Shown piece by piece: positions 13,106-23,226 of a stretch of 64,000 nt of DNA. Positions within the stretch are counted from its first letter, which is position 1. Each line of letters starts with the position of its first letter. The DNA comes from Panorpa germanica (lineage: Eukaryota > Arthropoda > Insecta > Mecoptera > Panorpidae). Location of the stretch: positions 11,536,451-11,600,450 of the forward strand of contig OY783213.1 of NCBI GenBank assembly GCA_963678705.1, given 5' to 3'. The notes below the pieces were generated by a model. It was not told the DNA's origin and searched no databases. It saw only the letters and a program-made list of their open reading frames with translations. The translations under genes were made by a program, and so were the position numbers.

Positions 13106-14895
13106 TTTTTTTTTTTTTTTTTTTTTTATATTTATTCACTTATTTGCCTTGACTTTCTTTCGTCATAGCCACCAACAATCTTTTTTAAATACATCTTTTA
13201 TAATTTATAATTTAATTTTACAAATTTATAAATATTTTAATATTTCACTAATTAATTTCCGTCCGTTCCGCTGTATAATATCAATTTCTAGAAACCTTAT
13301 TTACGAATAGACGCTATTTAATAATTATAATTTTATATGTTACTCTAATATGTATGCTCTTATATTATATTATTTTTATAATTTCGCTATTTTTTTCTTC
13401 CTCTTTCTATATTTTCAAATATAGAAAATTTATTTGAATCCGTCATGAATTTATTTCTTTCTTCATTTTTATTTTCACTAAAATTTTGTGATACTAATAA
13501 TTTAGAGTTGGATTGAATTTTTGGTACTTTTATGGACCTCTGAGAATTATTTTCTGTTTGTTCCTCGTCATTATCTTGTTCATTTTTTCTGTAATTGTTC
13601 CTTGTATTATAAGTTCTAGGTGTAGAATTTGTAATATAATTAATGAAACTTTGTTCTTTCTCATTCTGTTTAGTTTCAATTTTATTATCATTTATATTAT
13701 TTTGTTTTTTAATATTTTCCTTTTTACAGTTTCTATCTAAATATGTTCTTTTTCTAATGGGTGCTGGCTTATATGATGGTATACTATTTTCACGACTTGT
13801 TAAATTTTGAGGAAAGTCCTTTTCATAATTAGATAATATATCAAATCTATTTTTTGTAGTTACAGCATACGAATTTTTGTCTTTCCAAATTTGAGGTATT
13901 TCAATAGCGGCTTCTTGATAACTAAGATTTCTGTTTCCCATTAAAATTTTTATTTCTTGTTGCCTTTTTCTTTCTTTGCAATTTTTATCAGTCGCATCAT
14001 GTTCTTCATCACAATTTACACATTTTATAATTTCATTTTTACATAAATTTAGCGTATGTTCATTTGAACCACATTTGCTACATCTACTCTTTCCTTTACA
14101 TTGATTGGCCGTATGGTTATATCTTAAACATTTATAACATTGTCTCGTATTTTTAATAAATGGTTCACAGGGTAATTTAGCATTCTAAATATAAATATAT
14201 TGAGGTAAATTTTGGCCTTCAAAGAAAATGATAATATTTCTAGAGTCCTCATATTTAATTTCATCTTCAACTTTCACTCTCCTTTTTAATCTCCTTATGG
14301 AGTGGATTTTATACGGGTCACTATAAATGTTTTCTTTTAATTCTTCCTCCGAAAATTCAATATCTACATTTTTGATAATTCCAATTCTTGTAATCCAAAA
14401 CATTGGTATAAACATATCAACTCCTGATGTTTTCTTGTTATTCAATTTCACTAACATATTAGCTGATTTAGGATTTTTACATACCGCCATTATTCTATTT
14501 TTCCCTATTTTCTTTATTTCTGTAATATCTTTTCCATATTCTGAATTATATAGCATTTTTGCTGTTTTTAATGTACTGATCCCATATTTTTCATTTAGAA
14601 TATCTTCTTTCTGAATCATAATTTTATAAGAAGATAAAGTTAAATTATCTTCATTGTATAAATTTATATTGGGGTCAACTCCCACTTTCCCCTCAGAATT
14701 CAAATTCATTTTTTAAATTCAGAAAATTTGAATATTAAAATAATAATATTTTAGATAATGCAATTTTACTTTAAATTTAAATTTACTTTTTAATTAATTT
14801 ATATATATGTATATTTAATAATATTAGTTCAATTAAATTATTTTAAGAAAACAAACAAAACACGTCTATCACGTATCGAATGACTACTCGATTGT
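13106..14895 (-). mobile_element. Non-LTR retrotransposon (LINE), gag-only, poly(A)-tailed
   Basis: An insertion of 1,790 bp whose minus strand ends in a 22-nt poly(A) (T run at 13106-13127), preceded by an AATAAATAT motif. It is flanked by a perfect 12-bp target-site duplication, TATCTGTAAATA, at 13094-13105 and 14896-14907. Read on the minus strand it has a short 5' leader, one ORF1/gag-type frame (14709-13387) and a 3' UTR; no endonuclease or reverse-transcriptase frame is present. The leader contains AGACGTG starting about 29 nt from the 5' end, which resembles the downstream promoter element of Jockey- and I-type LINEs; that reading is inference. It is either a full-length non-autonomous element or a deletion derivative. 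Confidence 0.82.
13387..14709 (-). pseudogene. LINE ORF1 (gag-like, three CCHC zinc knuckles), one in-frame stop
   Basis: A single 441-codon frame from ATG at 14709 to a stop at 13387, broken only by an in-frame TAG at 14187-14185; reading continues in the same frame on both sides. The N-terminal part is an RNA-binding-like region (FWITRIGIIKNVDIEF, then basic RRLKRRVK). After the stop come three zinc-knuckle-like cysteine clusters (about 14139-13980): CYKCLRYNHTANQC, CSKCGSNEHTLNLC and CVNCDEEHDATDKNC. The C-terminal third is asparagine/lysine-rich and low in complexity. This layout fits ORF1 of the Jockey group of non-LTR elements, where the protein binds element RNA. The frame is otherwise intact, so the stop may be recent. 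Confidence 0.75.
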
Positions 14896-15039
14896 TATCT
14901 GTAAATAATATTTGATATTTTGATATATAAATACATATAGCAGAGATTTATGAGCTGTAAGGTTGGTAACCTGTAAACTTGTCAGAGTTCTGTCAAGAAT
15001 ATATCTATATATATACATATATATATATATATATGTTTT

Positions 15040-15560
15040 TAATATTAACAAAAACAAATAGAATAATTTTGGTGTCTATAAGTTCCAACTCATAAACAAA
15101 ATTAATAGTAGACATGATGTAATATTTTCCATAATAAATTGAAATCCCAGAGAGCCTATTGAGGTCGGTCATGCTCTCACATCAATTTTCCGACGACATT
15201 CACATTAGTCATATGATGCTACATTTCTATTTACTATATTTGGTTTTTCGGTCGCGGTTGCGGGTCAAGGTTACTGTACTAATCAATATTTCTAATACAT
15301 TATATATTAATGAATGTTCGCCCACAGCACCCACTATTCCGGGACAGATGTCCACATATGCGTGTAATAAAATGGCTTGTTTGTTTCACGATTAGGGGAC
15401 GCTCTATCTTTAGAGGATAACATCATGTTCACTAAATAGTATATAATACCTATATCTAAATGTATTATTTTTTTATATCGCTCTATATATCAAGTACTTT
15501 TTTAATTTTGGGGCCGAACGAAAACTCTAATGTCATTTAGAACTTAAGTCAGATCAGACA
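15040..15560. other. Non-coding spacer
   Basis: Sequence between the truncated MITE copy 3 and copy 4. An open frame at 15159-15395 shows no recognisable motif and no splice context. Nothing else identified. Confidence 0.4.
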
Positions 15561-16642
15561 ATGCCCAGTAAACATTTTGGAGTAAATTCTACTTAATTTC
15601 TATTACGTATCATGAATTTTTTGTCTGGAACGTGTTCGTTTTCTATTCAGTCGTTCAAAGGAAAGGTCCTTTTTATGAGCTACAGACATTGCAACGACGG
15701 TTCACTGCTGAATTAAAAGCGGAGTCGGTTTATGATTTATGACCGGATAATAAAAATATACCCATGTGGGAAAGAAACAGAAATACTTAATGAATGATGT
15801 TGGAAAAAGAAAGAATATTATTATGAAAAACTAACACAAAATCTGTGACAGGTAGAGAACTTGTAAAGCGTTAGAATAGAATTGTACGAGTGACTCGAAC
15901 TTCACCAAATAGGACACTTCACCAAATTGTTTACTGGGTGGGCTTGTGTCCTATGTCTTAATTTCTATAAAAGTGTACTATATATTGATAAAGTGGGTTA
16001 CTAGAACCTCTAATGTCCAATTATTTTTTAATAACTCCTTATCCAAGGAGATATTAACAATTAAAAAAGTCATTATGTCTTTGTCTTTAATTATTAAAGG
16101 GATTCAACGTTGTACAACATTCCAATTGCATGCGACATCACAACCAGTAGTTGCTATCTCTTTTATACGACAGAGCGTAAAAGAGATATATTGTTGACAG
16201 AAATCTGATAAGTTTACAGATTACCAACCTTACACCTCATAAATCTCTGCTATATGTATTTATATATCAAAATATCAAATATTATTTACAGCTATTTCAA
16301 GGAACAATAAAATTTCAATATTATGTCTGCCGTAACAGGGTTAAATAAAATAAAAACTTATTATTCTTTGACTTGACTTGATTATTTCGACTACCAACAG
16401 CTGCAAAACATTACCACAGCACTGACCCAATCAACAAATAACTGATGTTAAAATGCATTTCAAGTCATACAAATATAGCCGACCATTTCTAGCGCTAAAA
16501 CTACAATTCAAATTTTAAATTACTATATTTCTGTCAACATTTAGATATTTAATAAAATAAACACGCCAATACACATTTATTAACATTATTTTCAATCAAC
16601 AATAGAAAAATCGACCACTAAAAAATGAGGACACAAGCCCAT
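15561..16642 (-). mobile_element. MITE family 1, copy 4, with a family-2 element inserted in its tip
   Basis: The copy's terminal ATGGGC has been split: ATG at 15561-15563, then a family-2 element (15564-15938), then TGGGCTTGTGTCCTATG from 15939. Removing the insertion and one TG restores a normal end and gives 705 bp, matching copy 2 (703 bp). The other end, GAGGACACAAGCCCAT, is at 16627-16642. The nesting shows that family 2 moved after this family-1 copy was in place. Confidence 0.82.
15564..15938 (+). mobile_element. MITE family 2 (CCCAGTAAAC ends), 375-bp copy nested in MITE 1
   Basis: Begins CCCAGTAAACATTTTGGAGT and ends CACCAAATTGTTTACTGGG, with inverted termini CCCAGTAAAC/GTTTACTGGG. 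It is flanked by TG on both sides, a 2-bp target duplication. Nearly identical to the copy at 20072-20446. No coding capacity. Confidence 0.85.
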
Positions 16643-18196
16643 TAGTTTTGGAGTTGTTTTATCAACACACGTAATTATAGAAGTAGTAGTACTAAAACCA
16701 CTGCAACTCGTAAATTAATGGTCCGAATGTTATGAAATTTTGACACATATCCTTTCGAGGTTGGTACTATCTAAAAATGCCATATATGAAATAAAAATAA
16801 AAATGCCAAAATGCCATATATATGTCAGCCTACGAATGTATTGAGTGATGCGGTATGTCATTTTTCCCGGCACCCACTTGCGCAAATATGACTTCGATTC
16901 TAGTCAGATATGTCCGCAAAATGTCCCCTATAGTAATTAGCATGTAGATAACATATGCATAATAAATAATATTCCACAGAAATGATAATAATTCAAAATA
17001 TACAACAGTATATCACCAACTTTCAACCGCTGAATGAAAAGCAAAAATAATCAATATGGGTCTGATATTCGTACAGGCATAATACAAGCCAAGCGCTGAA
17101 ATAGAAAGCGGATTGTGAAATAGAACCTGCACCTGTACTCTACACTGACTAGTTCTATCGCAATAAATATCAGAGCTTCCAAAATCATGAATAAATAAAG
17201 CGGGAACTTGATTACCTCTCTATTAAGGTGAAACGATACTTGGCCATTTTTGATTCAAAATATAAATGGCGATACTATACAGCAGGTTAAATATTATCAA
17301 AAACACCATGTTTTTTATGTTTAAATCATTTTATTTCAGTAACTATCAACGCGAATCAAAACTAAAGATGCAGTTAGTTAGATGAATAACGTATCTACAT
17401 TTTAAGCTTTCTTCCACTGACTTTTAATGAGTTGGAACCGCAAAAATAAGTTTTGAAAATGCATGATGCTATATTTTCTAGTTAAATTCCAATTTTTATA
17501 TGCCTGGTAACATTTCTAAGGGTTTGTCATAAATAAAGGTTATAAAATTTATGACAAACCCTTAGAAGTATTACCCTTATTAAGTGATGGACTATACTAC
17601 TGTAGTACTTGTTACTACATACAGATGGCACCACTAGTCCTGTGGTGTCATGTAGCCCATTTAATTAAGCAAAATTATCACTGGGTACAATAGATTCACG
17701 TAATAAGTCACATTTATGAAACACAAGGCTAAGCAAACAACATATGCTTAATATTAAAAATGTATTTATTTTGTTTGAGTATCACTGGTATCACCAGGCT
17801 TGATATATGATATCAATTATTTAAAAATATCGGTTGACGGTCTTAAATGGACTAGCGTAAATCCATCGCCCGTTCTAAGCGACCTTCCCTGTACAATATG
17901 TACCCTGTGTACCAACGCGTATCGATGACAAAGTGACAGCGATCAACATTTAAAATGACGAATGGCGGTTGTATGTTATATAGCATGTGTTTTTCAGATA
18001 ATTAATTTAATTAAAAAGTTATTGCTATATAATTACATATGTACATATATTTGCTCGAATTGGTAACATATTCATCACCTGTCAACGTTATCATTTGCTG
18101 AATTTATGATGACGTAAAAATATTGCGGCATTTTTTGTTTGTTTTCTTTATTACGCGATTGATTGCACTGTATATATCGATATCTATATGTATATA
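16643..18196. other. Non-coding spacer with one strong hairpin
   Basis: About 1.5 kb with no recognised exon. It contains the perfect hairpin at 17514-17567, listed separately. No other repeat end or RNA gene was identified. Confidence 0.4.
17514..17567. repeat. Perfect 21-bp inverted repeat (hairpin)
   Basis: Arms 17514-17534 and 17547-17567 are exact reverse complements (core CTAAGGGTTTGTCATAAAT) around a 12-nt loop. It could be a small MITE remnant or a structured transcript. The host context is intergenic. Confidence 0.7.
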
Positions 18197-19587
18197 CCCA
18201 GTAAACATTTTGGAGTAAATTCTACTTAATTTCTATTACATATCATGAGTTTTTTGTCTGGAACGTGTTCGTTTTCTATTCAGTCGTTCATAGGAAAGGC
18301 CCTTTTTATGACCTACAGAGATCGCAACGACGGTTCACTGCTGAATTAAAAGCGACTCCAGTTTATGATTTATGACCGGAGTTATAAACTTGACACAGTT
18401 GAAGGCCTGTTGTCTTCGTCAGGGATGGCAGGGGTATAAAACTTAATGGAATTCTACTTTTTAGAGTCTGCAAAATATAAATATTTAAATGAAGAAATAA
18501 ATAGATGTAATCTTTAGTACGGATCGTGATTTTTTTAATGAATATTATTCATCTTCAATAATACTCGTTATATTAGTTTTTTACATTGTTCTGGTGATTC
18601 AAAAATCCACGATCGGCAGGTCTGCGTTAGGTTTAAAACCTGTGTCTTAGCATCGCTGCTTAGAGTATTGGTTTAAACACATTATATTCGGAGATTGAGG
18701 GAGACAGCGTGTGCCTATTACCATTAAAGAAATATTTGTTGAAAAAGGATAGCATATACTTTAAACATACTGTACTGAACAAAATACTATACAAGTATAC
18801 AACCCAGTAAACATTTTGGAGTAAATTCTACTTAATTTCTATTACATATCATGAATTTTTTGTCTGGAACGTGTTCGTTTTCTATTCAGTCGTTCAAAGG
18901 AAAGGTCTTTTTTATGAGCTACAGACATTGCAACGACGGTTCACTGCTGAATTAAAAGCGGAGTAGGTTTATGATTTATGACCGGATAATAAAAATATAC
19001 CCATGTGGGAAAGAAACAGAAATACTTATTGAATGATGTTGGAAAAAGAAAGAATATTATTATGAAAAACTAACACAAAATCTGTGACAGGTAGAGAACT
19101 TGTAAAGCGTTAGAATAGAATTGTACGAGTGACTCGAACTTCACCAAATTGTTTACTGGGAAGTGTAACGGTGAAAAATATATTTTACTTATCTAACCGC
19201 ATCTCGTTTCTCTCTCACTTTGGAATGAAAATGAACTAAAAAACATATATCCTAGTGTGAAAGGAACAACTGCTACTTAATGAATGATGTTGGAAAAAGA
19301 AAGAATATTATTATTAAAAAATTCTAACAACTAACACAAAATCTGTGACAGGTAGAGAATCAATTTGAACTAAAAGCGACTTTTGTGTACCACTTTTGAA
19401 CTATTAACGAACTTGCTAAGACTACATATATCAGATTTTATTTCACAAAATCTTGACAGGTAGGGAATAAATTTGAACTAAAATTGGTTTCTGTGTTGTT
19501 GCTTCGAACATGTAAAGCGTTAGAATTGAATTGTACGAGTGACTCGAACGTCACTAAATACGGCACTTCACCAAATTGTTTACTGGG
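18197..19587 (+). mobile_element. MITE family 2, long copy (about 1.03 kb) containing a nested short copy
   Basis: The left end CCCAGTAAACATTTTGGAGT at 18197 matches the 375-bp copies for about 180 bp, then diverges into sequence they lack (18381-18802). A separate short copy sits at 18803-19160. The right part (19161-19587) matches the short copies' right half with extra internal sequence and ends GTTTACTGGG. Both outer flanks are TA. I read this as a less-deleted family member interrupted by a later short copy. No transposase frame was found in it. Confidence 0.7.
18803..19160 (+). mobile_element. MITE family 2, 358-bp copy nested in the long copy
   Basis: CCCAGTAAAC...GTTTACTGGG termini, flanked by AA on both sides. 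It is 17 bp shorter than the 375-bp copies because of a deletion between two CTTCACCAAA direct repeats near the right end. Confidence 0.85.
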
Positions 19588-20071
19588 TACACGAGCTTAC
19601 GTGTTGTGTTTAGAGGGTAGGAATAGATACATTATTCCCTAGTTGCCAGGTGTGCGCTACAGACATAATACTGTAATTAGAAAATAAGTTGCGTTATGAA
19701 AAACTCATTAAGGAAAATGAACGTGTATAATTAATAATGCACAAATGATTTTCCAATCTAAAAACCACCCAGACATTTACGTAAAAACAGAAAGTATACT
19801 ATATAAGGTCGGCAGATAACAACAGTTTTATTATAGCAATTTCGAATACAAATATCCAACATTGCACTAGCAGCTGCAGGAAGTTAATGTAATATTGTAA
19901 ATAATCAATAAATTGATCAACATTCTCAATCAAATTTAGTTTACTGTGCTTCTATTAAATAAACAAAATATATTTATTTTGTGTGCTATAAACAAACATT
20001 AAAATTATGGACTTTTGTATATAAAGTTCAATGCCAATTATAATAATGTATATCAAATATATTGATAGTAG

Positions 20072-20446
20072 CCCAGTAAACATTTTGGAGTAAATTCGAC
20101 TTAATTTCTATTACATATCATGAATTTTTTGTCTGGAACGTGTTCGTTTTCTATTCAGTCGTTCAAAGGAAAGGTCCTTTTTATGAGCTACAGACATTGC
20201 AACGACAGTTCACTGCTGAATTAAAAGCGGAGTAGGTTTATGATTTATGACCGGATAATAAAAATATACCCATGTGCGAAAGAAACCGAAATACTTAATG
20301 AATGATGTTGGAAAAAGAAAGAATATTATTATGAAAAACTAACACAAAATCTGTGACAGGTAGAGAACTTGTAAAGCGTTAGAATAGAATTGTACGAGTG
20401 ACTCGAACTTCACCAAATAGGACACTTCACCAAATTGTTTACTGGG
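20072..20446 (+). mobile_element. MITE family 2, 375-bp copy
   Basis: CCCAGTAAACATTTTGGAGT to CAAATTGTTTACTGGG, flanked by AG on both sides (2-bp duplication). Very close in sequence to the copy at 15564-15938, which suggests recent movement. Confidence 0.88.
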
Positions 20447-23226
20447 AGATGTATTTTTTCATATTTTATGTACATATCCCTAATCGTTCTGTCAGATTTC
20501 TATCACAGCTATGTAGTAGGCATCAAAGGGTGAAGAACAGTGCCTTCCATTCACTGCTGTCTAAATGCTTACACAAAATATAACGGTAGTACAATATTTT
20601 ACTCACATACGAAGGTGTATGCCGTAGCAACAACAGATTTTAGTATCTGTATGGTTATATAAATGTGCTAGGATGGGCACATCTTAATAAGGTTGTTTCG
20701 AGACGCAACTTTTGCAGTGCATGCTGATATCAGTTTGTGTCATATATCATAGCTGTCGCTGCATACGTCTTCCCCTCATGTTTCGTTATCTTCATTTAAT
20801 GCAAGCATTGCTAAAATAAAAATTAACCCTCCCCGTGAACACTATATTTTTCGAGTCATGGTGTGTACACTAGGTCTTTGAGGGAACAGTTGAGTTTTTC
20901 GAGTTTTCTAAGCTTTCAAAAAATCTGAAAAAATTCTGGATTACTTCTTGAAGTGTCTACTACATGGTCCAGAAGTTGTAAAAGTCCAAAGTTTAAAACC
21001 GTTGTTAATAAAAATAAAAAACTGAATATTGTTAAAAAATTCGTAACTTTATAACAAACAAATATTAAGAAAAACGGTTGTAGACATTTTTATCTTAGAC
21101 TATAAGCTTTCGAAAGAATGTAGTGTCTTTGGCGTGGGCTCCAAAAAACTGAATTATTTGTGCACGTGAAAGTGGGGAATATTTTACGGATTCAGGCATG
21201 TCATAAAAAACGGAACAGTGATTATTCGGCACAAAATAAGTTTTTATTGATGAAAATACAAAAGTTATGAAATAATTATTAATATTAGTTAATAATAATT
21301 AGTGTCAAAAAGAGAATTTACGTTGCGCAACCGTTGAATTGTCACCCATCTTCAAAAACTTATTGTAGTTAAAAGATGTAATGTAAAAGATCTAAGAAAT
21401 AATATATTAAATTACATAAAACATTTATTCTAACCATGAAAAAACTGTAAAAGAACGAGAAAAGCAAAAAAAAAATGCATTTACTAACATTGGAAAATAC
21501 TAACCTCGTTTGTACAGTGACCTTTTTAGGGAACAGAGGCAAGTTTCACTGGCTCGCCTTTGCAAGTAAACTGCCAGATCCGAACGCTGCTGGAACCTTA
21601 AGTCCCTACCACTACCTAGATTTTTTAGAGGGCATAGGTGAAGCGTGCTGTATACTCATAATAGAGAAATAGGAGTTTGAAATTTGTTCCAGTATAAGAC
21701 CCAGTATACACACGCAGGGTTAAGAATGAAGAATACTTGGGAGTCCTCACTGCGTCATATGTATCACTTTCAATAAAGGTTACCTATAAAAAATTGATAC
21801 TCTACCTAATTACAATTTGTCGTTTAACTCTCTTATTTTGAAACACTAATTAAAGATCTAAAATTAGGCAAACGATTGTTTCAATTAAATATTTGATAAT
21901 GTTCCGGAAAACTATCTGGTTATGTTTAGAAATGGGCGTCCCCGGAAAAGGGCTAAGCTTGGGGAAGCATAAGCATTCTATTTTGAAGACGTTATAATAA
22001 GATAAGAGCGCATACGATGCCCTACAATCCAATCTAAATTCAATATTATTCCTATTACTATTCTATCCTTTTACTTTACAGATTAACTTTTTGTTAAACC
22101 GAAATTGTGAATTTGTATAATTCCACCGGTAGCGTTACGTGCTCTTTTTGCTTATTATATGAACTACATGGTCGTTCAAGCTTCTATTCAATATTGATTT
22201 AAATTTTCCACTCTTCTCTAATTAAATATGAATGTACAATACCGCGCATTATTTTAATTAACAGACATTGTCCTTAATTTACTAATTACTTTTATCATTT
22301 CAACATCATTTAACATTGTATATTTTCTTTTTCAAACATACGAGTATAATAGCTTCAATAAAACAAAACATAAAAATAATAAAGGCATATGTTTTTCTGT
22401 TGTGTTCTTCCATATGTATATGGATAATTACAATACATTGCAAGTGAATAATATATGCATGGTATAGGTATACCGGTATACCTATGACGCATGAGCAGAA
22501 AATAAAGGGTAGTACAATACACCTGCGCAACAACAATCAAACAAACTGAAGGAATACGTCAGGATATCAGTTCAGTAACAATATGGGAATTGCGAGATAC
22601 GTTTAAAAAAGAAAATAACAAAAAGTTTGATATAAATAAATAGTGCCTAAAAAAGTGCATTGCAGATAAAAATACGTTCAAATTGTGGTCTATCAAAACT
22701 GTAGACAGTGGCCATGACAACAAAAATAAACCCATTATTGGAGAACAATTAAAAAAAACACACTACGTGTGCAATAACTGAAATATTTCTGTTACATTTT
22801 CTATAATGTAGATAAAAATTATTTGTGTTTATTTAAAATGTAATACTAATGTGAAAACAAAATTTTTGAAAAAGTGATTGATCATGTATGCTAAAACTAA
22901 CCTAAAAGTGTATTTTTAAACTAAATAAGTTTATATTTTCGATTATTCTTTATTTATTAATAATTTATAATATTTAATAAAAATATTTATTTGTAACCTT
23001 ACCAGATTTCTTCTATTTTATATTTTATAAATTTTACTAATATTTTACTAGTAAATATACAGCATATAATAATTAAAAACAATGGTATTTAAATATTATT
23101 TAATAATAAAGAATAATAATAAAACTAATATAGATAAAATGCATTTGTATTATATGTGTTACAGAAAACAAAATTTATTGTAACTAAATTTAATGTTAAA
23201 TTAGTGAAATTACTTATTCATAGACG
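20447..23226. other. Intergenic region upstream of the MAK/ICK gene
   Basis: About 2.8 kb without a recognised gene. An open frame at 21475-21672 and others nearby show no family motif. A perfect 22-bp palindrome lies at 22464-22485. The MAK/ICK promoter and 5' UTR should lie at the right end. Confidence 0.45.
22464..22485. repeat. Perfect 22-bp palindrome
   Basis: Self-complementary 11+11 bp sequence with half-site ATAGGTATACC, no loop. It may be chance in AT-rich DNA or a dyad binding site. No function is implied by context beyond lying about 740 bp upstream of the kinase start codon. Confidence 0.55.

Larger units (their letters stand above)
12751..15006 (+). mobile_element. MITE family 1, copy 3, split by a LINE and truncated
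   Basis: Left end ATGGGCTTGTGTCCTTAT at 12751. The element is continuous to 13105, is interrupted by a LINE (13106-14895) with a target duplication, and resumes at 14896-15006 with the expected sequence (GCAGAGATTTATGAGCTGTA, then GTCAGAGTTCTGTCAAG). The right end is missing and is replaced by a TA-rich run at about 15007-15034. The right boundary is approximate. Confidence 0.8.

Noticed and set aside
13513-13740. Plus-strand frames inside 13387-14709 rich in F/I/L
   Set aside because: They are complements of the asparagine/lysine-rich LINE ORF1 on the minus strand.
21475-21672. 65-codon open frame beginning MHLLTLENTNLVCTV
   Set aside because: No family motif, no flanking splice sites that extend it, and it lies in a long non-genic stretch. 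Open frames of this size are expected by chance.
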